Part shown: piece after piece, positions 45,328 to 55,537 of the stretch
Position numbering within the stretch: the stretch's first letter is position 1
How the letters are laid out: every line of letters starts with the position of its first letter
Assembly: GCA_014529385.2 (NCBI GenBank)
Contig: CM043950.1
Span: 156,585,545 to 156,649,544 of the forward strand
Length of the DNA stretch: 64,000 nt
Reading direction: 5' to 3'
From: Adiantum capillus-veneris
Taxonomy: Eukaryota; Streptophyta; Polypodiopsida; Polypodiales; Pteridaceae
Translations under genes and position numbers: made by a program
Notes under the pieces: model-generated
What the model was told of the DNA's origin: nothing
The model's database searches: none
The model's input: the letters and a program-made list of their open reading frames with translations, nothing else

Positions 45328-45736
45328 AGGCTACCACCTGTTGTTCTTGTGCATGCTGAATTTTGACTGCATCCTCTATCCAATCTATCTGCACATTATA
45401 CTCTTTTTGCCAAGGTTGTCCCAACAACATGGGGTGTTGTGTGCTTTCATCCTCAACCACATAAAACTTGTGTGGGTAAATATATCGATGTAGTTGTACA
45501 TGCAATATAGTCCAACCCACTATTTTTAGCGAATGTGGTGTACTACTTTCCAGCACTTGTGGAGTATGATGTTTGGGCTTGACCTGTTTGTATAATCTGT
45601 AAGAGATTAGATTTGCTTGAGCTCCTGAATCAAGCAATGCCGTCGATTCAACTTGATTGCTACCCACTTTGACTGCAATTATTGGCTCCACTATGTCTTG
45701 ATCAAAATTCATTAGTCGAATAGCATTTATTCGCAA
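45275..45736 (-). CDS. Second retropepsin-like aspartic protease domain, downstream of integrase
   Basis: An open frame of 153 codons with STALLDSGAQANLISYRLYK (catalytic DSG at 45620-45631) and, about 65 residues later, HPMLLGQPW, matching the hydrophobic-hydrophobic-Gly motif that completes a retropepsin monomer. The spacing fits a clan AA protease that works as a dimer. It is distinct from the first protease (49545-50498), which lies in the normal place before RT. Upstream the frame continues back into the integrase tail through Lys/Arg/Glu-rich sequence, so it belongs to the polyprotein. Gypsy 2 keeps a decayed copy. It could process the polyprotein, or serve as a domesticated protease-fold domain; the sequence does not decide. 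Confidence 0.75.
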   Translation of the reverse strand: MRINAIRLMNFDQDIVEPIIAVKVGSNQVESTALLDSGAQANLISYRLYKQVKPKHHTPQVLESSTPHSLKIVGWTILHVQLHRYIYPHKFYVVEDESTQHPMLLGQPWQKEYNVQIDWIEDAVKIQHAQEQQVVAFAQQPWKNQMAATQVTG

Positions 45737-46006
45737 CGGTGATCCACATTATTGTTGTTGTCGTAGAAGCCGTCTTTTTACAATGCGTTCTTTTGCTTCT
45801 TCTTGGGCCTCTTCTCGTACCCTCCGTTTCTCTTTCATCCGTTGTTTTTCTTAATGGATTTGTTGAAGCATATCCTATGTCAGTGGTAAATGATATTTTT
45901 TTAATCGATATCCACTAATCCAATTTGGAATTTCTTCACTTGCTAATGTAGCAAGCTTGACAGCTCCACTTTGTGACAAGTCACTAATCACAAAGGGTCC
46001 CATCCC

Positions 46007-47215
46007 TCACTTTTTAAGTTTCTTGGCATGTTGCTTCAAGGTATAAACAAGTACATAATCAGCTGTTTTGAACTCTTTCGTGCATACATGCTTGTCAAAA
46101 AACTCTTTTTGTCTTCTCTTTTTAGCATAGATCGAAGCTACAGCTCTTAATCGAAGTTCATCTAGCTCTTCAAGATCATCCACTCTTGAAGAGAGCTCAT
46201 GCCCTGTCCATTCTAAGCGTTTTGCTACTCGTAGAGTTGGAATTAAAAACTCTATGGGTAATATAGCGTTTAGGCCAAACATCATGTTGTACGGTGTTAT
46301 TCCTATTGATGTTTTTTAAGATATCCTGTATGCCCATAGTGTTGAGTGTAACTGCTGATCCCAGTCTATCCTTGACTCTGATACAATTATAGTCAGAATA
46401 GTGCATAGTGTTTTATTTGTGGCCTCAACTTGTCCATTTGCCTGTGGATGATATGGAGCATATTTTCTATGTATGACCATGAATTCCTCTAGTAGATATT
46501 CAATGACTTCATTAAGAACATGTGTTCCTCGATCATTGACATTTTCTATTGGTAACCCGTATTGTACAAAGACATTCTCATACAAAACTTGTGTAGTGGT
46601 TCTTGCGTCTGCTTTTTGTGTTGCCTTGGCTTGCTTTCGCCCATTTTGTGAGATAGTCCGTAGCCACAATGATATATTGGGTATGGGTGCGATATGCAGG
46701 GGGTGAAATAGGCCCCACAAAATAAATGCCCTTGCTCTCATCATTGGCCATAGTGGAATCTCATCTCTCTTTATCGGCACCTTGGTGCGCTAACATGCGT
46801 CACAATGATTTACAAACTCCTCAGCGTCCATATGCAATGTAGGCCACCATATTCGTGCGTTTAAAACAATTTTTGCCGTCTTATTGCCTGAAAAATGGCC
46901 TCCACTTATTCCTCCATGTGCATGTTCTAGAATCAGCAGGTATTCACTTTCACTTGCACAGATTCTAAGTTGATTATCCTTTCCTCGCTTATAGAGTTGA
47001 TTCCCAATTAAATTAAAGTCGCGAGCCTCCAGCTCTATAGCCCTCTTCCGTGCTTTTGTTATGTTTTCAAGACATATCCTTGTTGTTAAGAAATCAATGA
47101 TATATTGAATCCATGCAGGTGCAATGTTTACCTGAAACAATGTCACGTGATCCACTGGTCGTTTGGCACTACATATAGTACAATTGTTAACATAAGCATG
47201 TGTGTCAACATACAT
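46007..47215 (-). pseudogene. Giant gypsy integrase
   Basis: Order on the minus strand: zinc-binding part with HAHGGISGGHFSGNKTA and HCDAC (HHCC, 46790-47000); catalytic core with YIIVATDYLTKWAKA (first Asp, about 46680), NDRGTHVLNEVIEYLL (second Asp) and HPQANGQVEATNKTL (Glu, about 46430); C-terminal part with MMFGLNAILPIEF and YVLVYTLKQHAKKLKK, ending GPFVISDLSQSGAVKLA (about 45990). The D-D-E residues are present but spread over three frames. Integrase joins the DNA copy to the host chromosome. Confidence 0.9.
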
Positions 47216-47350
47216 AGTTGGCCAATAAACCCCTAATTGTGAACAATGAAATGCACAATCCTAGACATGTGCTTCTTCAAGATAACACTCGAATTCCTCA
47301 GGTCGTAGAATCTGGTCCGAGCCTAGATGATACAGTTGTCTTGCAATCAA

Positions 47351-48258
47351 CTATAAGTTTTTTGTTTGTCGAATTGCTTGTTGTTTGGATCTATCTTCCT
47401 TGTTATCAAATCTAAATCCAAAGGAAAGAATACTAACAATTTCCTGAGACCATTTGGGTATCATTTCAATAGTTAAAAGATAAGCATCAGGTATGTCATC
47501 ATTTACTCCTTCCGGAGCTTCCTCGTTTTGCATCCTTGAAAGATGATCCGCCCGTAGATGAGTTTTGCCCTTTTTGACTACCTCTGTGAAGTCAAATTCT
47601 AGCAAGATAATAAACCAACATACAATTCTCCCAGTATTGCATGGTTTATTTACCAGATATAAAAGAGCTTGATGATCTGTGAAGAACACAAATTTGTTTG
47701 CGGGCAAATAATGCCAAAATTTCTTTACATCATAAATCATCCCTAACCCCTCTCTTTCAGTGGTTGTGTAGTTCTTTTTTGCACTATTTAACTATCGGCT
47801 TGCATAGTAAACTGGGAAATCCATTGTTCCGTCCCCAGGTTGAGCCAGAATACTCCCAATTGCATATGCAGATGCATCAATGTGAACATGGAATATATTT
47901 TTCCAATCTGGTGCTTTAAGTATAGGTGCTGATACAAGGTTTTCCTTAAGCTTTTGGAATGAAGTTTCACACTCCTCAGTCCAGTCAAAACTGATAAACA
48001 AATGATACAGAGGTTGTGCAATGACTGCATACATATATATATGAATCTTTGATAATATCCGCAGTGTCCCATGAAGGATTGCACTTGTTTCGCATTAGTA
48101 GGCCTGAGCAAGTCTACTATGACTTTGATTTTGTCTAGGTCAGTGGTTATGCCATTTCTTGAGACAATATGTTCTAAGATGCGGCCTTGCCTAACCATAA
48201 AAATGCACTTTTCTGGGTTAAAATAGATTCGATAGGTTCTACACTTCTCAAATACCTT
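47351..48258 (-). pseudogene. Giant gypsy RT connection and RNase H
   Basis: After a TAA at 48256-48258 the frame reads ILEHIVSRNGITTDLDKIKV and SFMGHCGYYQRFI (RT thumb), then FDWTEECETSFQKLK and FHVHIDASAYAIGSIL (RNase H start, catalytic Asp), FVFFTDHQALLYLVNKP and KTHLRADHLSRM (end of RNase H). Frameshifts lie near 48040 and 47770. RNase H removes template RNA during reverse transcription. Confidence 0.88.
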
Positions 48259-49191
48259 TTATAAATGGTCAATATGTTCTTCTCGTAGAAGAGAGTGTAC
48301 ACAAAGATCATCCATATATATTTCTAAGAATATTCTCAGGTATTCTTTGAACGCATGAGTCATTAACCTTTGAAAGGTAGCTGGGGAATTGGTTAAGCCA
48401 AAAGGCATAACTCTACACGCATATATTCCCCATTCTGTGGAAAACGCTGTTTTGTGTTGATCCTCTATTGCAATTGCCAGTTGGTTATACCCTAAAAACC
48501 CATCTAAAAAGGAATAGGCCTGTTTCCCAGCCACCCTCTCAAGTACATGTTCTGTGATTGGCAAGGGATAATTATCCCTTATGGTGGCTGCATTTACTTT
48601 TTTGAGGTTCACACACACACGCAGCTTTCCATTATTTTTGGGGACAACCACAATGGGTGACACCCAATCTGTATGTTCGATTTCATAGATGAATTCAACA
48701 TCCATCAGCTTGTCAATCTCCTCTTTGATTCGTTTAGCAAATGTGTCATTATATGTGTAAGGACGCTGTTTGCTAGGTTTGGCATCTGATTTCAATGGTA
48801 TTGTATCTTGACATATCGATGGATCAATTCCTTTGAGGTCTTTGTAGGACCATGCAAACACATCTTTATACTTCTTGAGAAGTTGTGTTAGCAGTTCTTC
48901 TTCTTCAGGCTCTAAATCAGTTGCGATATAGACTGGCTGAGGCTTCTCGCGTGGCTCAGCGAGGTCTATCTGTTTTGCATTTTCCTTCCCATCGTAATAT
49001 TCCTGGTTTATTCTTTCCCTGACTGGTGGTGTCATTATGATTTTTCTGTCCTGGATGGTGAATTTTTGATAGTGGGATGGTACATTCATGTTTCCTTTTT
49101 CTGACTCCTCCTTACCATCACTTTCTCCCTCAGTAATCCATACCTCTCGTAACAACCGTTTTAGTTCTTGGTATTCCTTTTTCCGCTCCAT
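48259..49191 (-). CDS. Giant gypsy reverse transcriptase
   Basis: An open frame of 310 codons. Motifs in order: VFAWSYKDLKGIDPSICQ, EEIDKLMDVEFIYEIEHTDW, SPIVVVPKNNGKLRVCVN, YSFLDGFLGYNQLAIA (first catalytic Asp), VMPFGLTNSPATFQRLM and IYMDDLCVHS (the YMDD box at 48307-48318). All catalytic residues are present. The frame ends in a TAA exactly where the family continues (HL then KVFEKC), so the stop is a mutation. The box YMDDLCVHS is not the common plant form, which may help to place the lineage. Confidence 0.93.
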   Translation of the reverse strand: MERKKEYQELKRLLREVWITEGESDGKEESEKGNMNVPSHYQKFTIQDRKIIMTPPVRERINQEYYDGKENAKQIDLAEPREKPQPVYIATDLEPEEEELLTQLLKKYKDVFAWSYKDLKGIDPSICQDTIPLKSDAKPSKQRPYTYNDTFAKRIKEEIDKLMDVEFIYEIEHTDWVSPIVVVPKNNGKLRVCVNLKKVNAATIRDNYPLPITEHVLERVAGKQAYSFLDGFLGYNQLAIAIEDQHKTAFSTEWGIYACRVMPFGLTNSPATFQRLMTHAFKEYLRIFLEIYMDDLCVHSLLREEHIDHL

Positions 49192-49544
49192 TTTGGTCCA
49201 CTCTTGGTCTTTTGTTTTTTCCTGTTGAGATTTTTTTTATTTTGTTTCTGTTTTAGCCTTCCGTACTTGTTTTATTTCCTCTTGCGTTCCTTCCCTTCGA
49301 ACTTTTGAGAGTCTGCCTGATATTTGCTCTTTTACACAATCCTCTGCTTTGACAAGCATTAGATAGTGAGTTTTATCTTTTATCCTGGGCATAGGGTTCT
49401 CTCTCATTTTGTTTTTTGCTCATTTTTTTCTATAGTGTTCGTGGCGTCTGGGGTGCTGATTAGCAAAATCATAAAACTTGATATTCGCAATTTTCTCCCC
49501 ACGCTCGCTTGAGCTGTCTGAACACTCGTTATCTACATCGTTAT
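49192..49544 (-). other. Charged linker between protease and RT
   Basis: Lys/Glu/Arg-rich minus-strand reading with a few stops (for example KAEDCVKEQISGRLSKVRRE). It is probably a spacer of the polyprotein, not an enzyme domain. Confidence 0.55.
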
Positions 49545-50498
49545 TTACCTCCAGATGCTCAGATGAGTTATAAAACTCTTCATTGGTATAAGGCTTACCA
49601 TGTAATAGGGTAGCACATCATAGCCATCTTTATCGCAAAATTTTGTCGTTGGGCTATATGTAGTGGTACAGATATCCAATGTTGCTAGTATGTGTTTCCA
49701 TTCCAAAGGTTCTAAGGCATCTTCAGGAAAAGGTTTCAGAATATAATCCTTGTCCTCAATAGCTCTTTCTAAGACGCATTCCTCTCTTTTTAAGCTCCCA
49801 CAATGTGAAGCTCCGCACATCCATAGCTCCTTTTTTGGTCCTAACCATGCTGGGAGTTTGGACCCTGCCAATGTAGCTAAATCAAAATCTTCCACTGGTG
49901 TCTGGTTAACATCTTTGTAACTATGGTATGTTAGGTGTATTTTGGTTGTAGTCTCGCCATGTCTAAGGTATACGTGGTCATAACCCCAATCCTGGACCAT
50001 CTTTAATTGTCTCATGAATGGTCTTCCCAAGATGATCTCGTAATTGTTCTTTTTGTCAAGATCGACTATTGCAAATGTATGCTCATACTCGATTCCGCAC
50101 GAGGTGACAATTACTTTTTCTAAAAGTCTTAGAGGCTTTTCCATGAACCCATCTGCCAGTTGCAATTTCATTCTGGTAGCTCTCAAAGCCGGTTTTCCCC
50201 ATTTTTTCCAGATTTCCTTGGTGGCGATAGCGACTCCTGCTCCACTGTCAAGAATAGCTTTGGAAACTACTCCTTGGAATTCTACTGGTAGTGTGGTATT
50301 TCCATCTTCTCCCTCGCAATATTCTCCAACCTTGTTTAAAGGTACTGGCCTAGTGTTTAGTTGAGGCTTGTCCAATTCTCTGATCCCTTCTTGAAGCTTC
50401 GAGGTGGGGTCTTCTACTCCAATTTTTCTAAGCATTTGTCTATTGTGGTCCACATGTTTGGTTGTAACCTCAGGAGTTCGGATAATGTGATTGTGCAT
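49545..50498 (-). CDS. Giant gypsy first protease (retropepsin-like)
   Basis: A 317-codon open frame. AILDSGAGVAIATKEIW holds the catalytic DSG (50235-50249), and YEIILGRPFMRQLKMV gives the ILG loop. Between them MKLQLADGFMEKPLRLLE and CGIEYEHTFAIVDLD match gypsy 2 closely. The C-terminal half (CGSLKREECVLE, TKFCDKDGYDVLPYYMV) is a linker toward RT. The protease cleaves the gag-pol polyprotein in this class of elements. Confidence 0.92.
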   Translation of the reverse strand: MHNHIIRTPEVTTKHVDHNRQMLRKIGVEDPTSKLQEGIRELDKPQLNTRPVPLNKVGEYCEGEDGNTTLPVEFQGVVSKAILDSGAGVAIATKEIWKKWGKPALRATRMKLQLADGFMEKPLRLLEKVIVTSCGIEYEHTFAIVDLDKKNNYEIILGRPFMRQLKMVQDWGYDHVYLRHGETTTKIHLTYHSYKDVNQTPVEDFDLATLAGSKLPAWLGPKKELWMCGASHCGSLKREECVLERAIEDKDYILKPFPEDALEPLEWKHILATLDICTTTYSPTTKFCDKDGYDVLPYYMVSLIPMKSFITHLSIWR

Positions 50499-51472
50499 GC
50501 CACAGGGGTGGACAATAACTCAATCAACCCTTGTGAATCCATCACTTTGTTAGAAGAAAGTCTTTGAGATGGGATTGCTTTCACCTCAGTCTTGGCTTCA
50601 TACTCCCCTAGGTAAGAGGGTAGAGTTTTTAGCGAGTCTGGTTGGCTGTGCCCCGAACTAATTGATCCCTGGTCTCCCCCTTGTGAATGGATATCAAAAT
50701 TCATTTGTGATCTTGCCTCAAATTCTTCAATAGGAGGTAAGATCTCATTTTTCTCTTCTCTCGTGCTATTCATTTAGTAGCTCACCCTGTTAGCTTCGTT
50801 GGCATCACGGATTTGCTTCCACAGGTCATCTAGACCGTTACAATCCTTACCCATTTCTACCAATGTTTAGGCTGGATCCCATCACTTGTCTCATCTGTTG
50901 TATTTGGCACTATGATAGGTTCTCTCCTAGACTTAGCGGCAGTCATGAGTCTCTCCTTCGTGTCTACTTGTTTCTCTAAAATTAGTTTGATAGGGGTTGG
51001 AGCTGGTACTTCATGCCAACTTGCAGGTTTACCAAGCGGGTTTTCTATCAAGGATTGGGCTGTTTCAATCATCTTTCGACACATTTCCAACCTCTATTTT
51101 TCTATTTCGGCATATGGATAAGTCATCCATCTTTGCTCTTGGGTTTGGTTGTTTTTGAGTCCGGCTTTGTAAGCTTTTAAAAGTGCGTTTAACTGCTCAT
51201 TTACCTTTTCTGCCAACATTGATCCTCCTCATCTTGCACTTTTGGGTTCTGCTATTTCCTTGGGTGCTATGGTTGCCGCAGTGTGTGAGCTTAGACTAGC
51301 TAGATCCTCTAACCGCTCTAATCTATCCTTCGTGTGTTTTAACTCCTCGGATAGAGCCGTTTGCTCTCGTTCTCTCTCGGCTTTCATACGTGCCTTTCTA
51401 GCTTTCCAAGTGCTTCTCTAATTTTTCATTTTTGAACTTGGGGCATCCGTTTTTGGCTCTTCAATTATGGGT
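50414..51472 (-). pseudogene. Giant gypsy gag-to-protease linker
   Basis: Pieces at 50414-50773 and 50857-51090, plus heptad-like sequence at 51180-51420 (Glu/Arg-rich), belong to the region between the zinc knuckles and protease. They are charged, have no known domain, and are broken by stops. Confidence 0.55.
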
Positions 51473-51907
51473 TCATTTGTCATTCTTGGAGCTTGGGCTC
51501 GTGTCACTGTCTGAATAGGTATTACTGTTTCGTTTTCTGACCCTCCACTGGAAGGAACTGCTTCCAACATGGTTCAAGGTAGCTTTTTCTCCTTTTCTCG
51601 GGTTCTTATGGCAATCAGGAATCAAATGAGTAATTCCACACTTGGTGCAATATGCATTGACTCTAATGATTTCATCATGAGGAGAGTCTCTGAGCCAATG
51701 GTCTCCACCACACTTGTAGCAGGGTCCCTTAGGCTGTTGAGGTGCTCCTTGAGCTCCTCTTTGTTGGTATGCATGTCTCTGCCCACCCATGCCTCTGTTC
51801 TCTATGACCAACAATGTTCGTTCATCCAAGCTATATCTTCCTTCTCTTGCTGCCTGTGCAGCTGTTGGTGGTTCTGCACTTCCCATCATACTCCATGGTT
51901 CTCGCAT
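51473..51907 (-). pseudogene. Giant gypsy gag zinc-knuckle region
   Basis: A 144-codon frame with GPCYKCGGDHWLRDSP and CTKCGITHLIPDC. The second is CX2CX3HX4C; the first has Ser in place of its last Cys, so one knuckle is damaged. Basic NPRKGEKATLN follows. Both knuckles are intact in gypsy 2, which shows what was lost. Confidence 0.85.
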
Positions 51908-53716
51908 TGGGGGTTCTTTCGATGGATAATAGACAGGATTTGTAGCATATCCATTGGGATCTTAGTAATATGCATGCATAGGCACAAAGCCTTCTCTTCT
52001 GGTTTGGTTACGGTTGGTGTGTATCTTATGCCGACTGGTCGTAATCTAGGTAGGGGTGGTTGTTGCCCCAACACTGATTGTGGTCTTTCTACACCTACAG
52101 GTCCTGGTAGGTTTCCTGCTTGATACCTATGCATCGGTGGAAGTTGAGGAGATTCTACTTGAGCCTGGGGAGCGTAAGGTCATTCTCTCACATATCCCTT
52201 GTTATAATAACATTCCTCCGTCCCATGGTTTGTCCATTTTTGTTCAATAGCACACCACTTTGGCTATTTAGCCCGAGGCTTGGCGTACAAGTTAATCTTT
52301 TTTATCACTTCCCTACGAGCTGCTCCTGGCTTACAGCTACTTCTCCTTTCGGTGCTATCTTAGCGGACTTGCTTCCACTTTGTTGTGAGGATGAATTGTC
52401 ATCAAGATCCTTGAATTCACCCTTCTTGTAGACCACACAATTGTCTACAAGGTAAAGAGCCTCCTTAGTTAACTCATTTAACGTCGTGCTTCTCTTCATA
52501 TGTAAGTCCTTCTGGAGATCTTCATTCCTTAGTCCTAGAATAAATATGAGCATAGTCTGGACTGAGTTGGCAGTTCTTCCACAGGACACAACTTAACATA
52601 TCTTCTTAGTCGTAGGGTTGCCTTTCGCACAGATTTCCCTTCTTTCTGTTTAAATTAATGGATTTGTGAGATTGTATTATGAGCTATCCCCCTTTGTGAG
52701 AATTCCTCAATAAACTCGTCAAACACCTCCTCCATAGACTCAAAGTCTCTACGCTCCATAGAGTCAAACCAAGTAGAAGCATCCTCCTCTAGGGTTAGTC
52801 CAAACCCTACAAATTGGGTAGGGAAGTCTAACACCTCTTCAGCTCTAATTACACGCAGAAAGGCTGCTACATGATCCCTAGGATCTTTGTTTCCCGTGTA
52901 TTTCTTGTTTACCCATTTTTGCACTTGAGAAGGTCTAATTCTACGATGTTCTACAAATCTCATCATTGGTTCTCCTCGTCCCAATCTATATACCTCCTCT
53001 GGCCTTCGGTAGTGGGAGGGTTCCTCTCCCAAAGGTGCTCCTAAGCCATAATTTTTGACGGTTTTTGCAAGAGATGGTTCATCTCTTTGAACTCGTTCTG
53101 TGGATTGTCTTCCAGGCTCTGTTGACCCTTGAGTTTTTGGCTTACTCTCGCCTTGATACCGTGAATAGTGTGGTGGTTCTTGTAAATCCCTTAGCCCTCG
53201 TGCGGCTGGATAACCCTCTCGGTTTCAGTCTTGTTCTAATGTCACACTCTGTCAAAGCCATGCCTGCAATGATGGTTGGGTTGCTAGTTGGTTTTGGTAG
53301 TTGAACGTCTGTTGTCGGGTAGAATGTGAGGTCGCATCATATTCTTCTGAAAATGGATTTGTCAATTAGCTAGGGGTGTAGGTGACCCTTGGCACTTCTT
53401 CGGGGGCATATGTTGATGCTTCTGGAACTGTTTCCTTTTCTACCTCCTCTGGGAGAATACGTTTGTATTCTTGCCCATACCTCCTGGAAACCTCCTGGCT
53501 CCTTTTCTACCTCCTCTGAAAACCTCCTGGCTCTTGACTACCCATCATGGACAAGGACTTATCGGATGAAGTGTCAGTATCACTACCCTCCTCAATAATC
53601 GGTGCTAGTGGATCCAGCCTTGCCTGAGTTACACTCTCCTCGGTGGACACTAAGCTACCCTGATCACCTGTCACCTTTTGATCTCTAAGAATGTGTCTTC
53701 CTGATCTTAAATTCAT
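51908..53716 (-). pseudogene. Giant gypsy gag (capsid part)
   Basis: The start is taken at 53716 (MNLRSGRHI), a common gypsy gag opening. After an unstructured, acidic region with frameshifts the capsid core is read at 53032-52655 (WVNKKYTGNKDPRDHVAAFL, GFGLTLEEDASTWFDSM, FDEFIEEFSQRG) and 52589-52305 (GLRNEDLQKDLHMKRSTTLN, LTKEALYLVDN). It corresponds to the Retrotrans_gag family, which forms the particle shell. At least four frame breaks exist. Confidence 0.87.
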
Positions 53717-54130
53717 CAAACTTAGCAATGTAATTTTAACACAAATCCAACCACTCACCCGACAAAGGATTAGTTTCCGCACAACTTCTTGCTTTGCCGC
53801 TGAATATACTTGTACACAAGCGTTTAATTTTGGCAATCGAATCAAAGCATTTAACCGCTAGAGGTGGTCTTAGTAATGATTGGTATAATTGGAGGGTTAA
53901 CCTCAACCACTACTATATTTTATACACTTCGGATGTTCTTGATTAGGTCTGCTAATCTGGAGCTGTACTACCCTCAGATGTTGGTCAATTTACATGGAAA
54001 GTATTAATTCCGTCTTTGCTCTGTCAAAAGATCAAACAAGGTCCAATTTCACTTTTAAAAGAAGTTCTAGAAGTCAACTGGAACATCACCCTTTTTCCTC
54101 AGTCAACTTTTCTCTTCCCTAAGCCCCTGT
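53717..54130. other. Leader of the giant gypsy element, gag-proximal part
   Basis: Non-coding DNA just upstream of the gag start in the element's direction. No motif is recognised. Confidence 0.5.
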
Positions 54131-54996
54131 ACACATCCTACGCGTAGGATGTCTCCTGCACTGTTTTTCTTGGAGTTTGCACTATGGACTCCCCTTGATG
54201 TGCTGAGTCCACTGCTGTTTTTACTTTTTGATTTGAACACCTACAAGCTGGTCAATTGATCAAAAATCTGTTCCAACAGCCTGATGTTGCTCTGACCAGT
54301 CAAATCAACTCCAATTTGGACCAAAATTGACTAGGAAGCTTGCCTCAGGCTATACAACACGCTACTATGCCTACGATCAATTTTTGGCTTCATTTTCATG
54401 CATTAGAAATTCTACATGTAGCATGTCTAACTGCTCAAAATGGCTTCAAATGCAAAGCACAGACTCCTCTTAAGGTGCTGATCACTGTGGCATGCTCAAA
54501 GCTGGGTTTGGAGTGCTAAATCACACAGAAGACATCCTACGCGTAGGATGTCTATATGGTCTGTTTGACCCCAAACTTGAGCCATAGCCTCCCCTTGATG
54601 TCAGCAACCCAGTGCTATGCTTAGATTTTGGTTTGGATTTCAAAAGACCCCAATTTTAGCTATTCTAGCCCTTTTCGGTAAAAAATGCTAAAGTCTGCTT
54701 CAAACCCAATTTTCTCACCCAATTGAGATGAAACCTTTCTCAGGCGCTCAATAAATCATGCAGATCATGCTCATGCACCCATCCTATGGTTTTGGTCTTA
54801 AAATAATGCCTTGGCACAATTTGGATAGGATGTCTAGCAATTTTCTTTCTATCAGGCCTTATCTTGTCAAGATATGGTCAACTTCCACTTCCCAGGTGAC
54901 AATAGGGTAAAACCTACCTTCTCAACACACTGGTCAACTCAAAATTTCAAAATTTCCACCAGATCACCCTGTAGACATCCTATACGTAGGATGTCT
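54131..54996. repeat. Palindrome array 2 in the leader
   Basis: The same 24-bp inverted repeat occurs at 54131-54154, 54530-54553 and 54973-54996, with degenerate copies at 54405-54428 and 54813-54836. Spacing is 274, 125, 283 and 160 bp. Phrases such as CTCCCCTTGATGT are shared between units. It shows that the two non-coding ends of the element descend from the same tandem repeat. Confidence 0.9.
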
Positions 54997-55518
54997 CCTG
55001 GCTTAAAATTTAATTATTTTATGACAGAAGTACTCCTGATGCTCTCCAGCTCTATCAGAAACACTCACAGAAACTTTTGAACTTCACTTCAACTTCTAAA
55101 CACTCTTTTCCGTCTTTTACAACCTTGTGATGAGCCCAACAACAAATATAATATGCATGAAGTGCTCCAGATCATAAATCATGATCTTACTTACCCTACT
55201 CCTACTCATCATGTGACATGGTGATATTGGTGTCTCGGTTGCTTCCTGGCCTCTCCGGACTCTCAAGCTCTACTTTCATCGCTTCTACCACTCCAACTCC
55301 TACTCTCTACACCACAACTCAACTAATGCCTAAAGTCTAAGTCTACCTAAGTCTACCTGAGTCGAAGGATCTAGGCCAGACACTCTCTCCCTAGACTCCC
55401 CCTAAGACCTAGAGAGTCCTCCACCCTCTCATCCTATCTAAATGTAAAACAAGACTGTGGCAAGCCATAGAATCCCTATCCTCAAGGACTAGTCTCGGTC
55501 ACATACCTAGGGTTTTCG
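54997..55518. other. Leader of the giant gypsy element, LTR-proximal part
   Basis: Pyrimidine-rich on the plus strand, non-coding, with repeated GTCTACCTAAGTCTACCTGA (about 55340). Confidence 0.5.
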
Positions 55519-55536
55519 TCCTCGACAGCGGTGCCA
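55519..55536 (-). promoter_or_regulatory. Primer-binding site of the giant gypsy element
   Basis: The minus strand reads TGGCACCGCTGTCGAGGA one base after the LTR end. It belongs to the TGGCxCCGxTGxCGxGGA class used by many plant gypsy elements. I do not assign the tRNA. Confidence 0.8.
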
Positions 55537-55537
55537 A

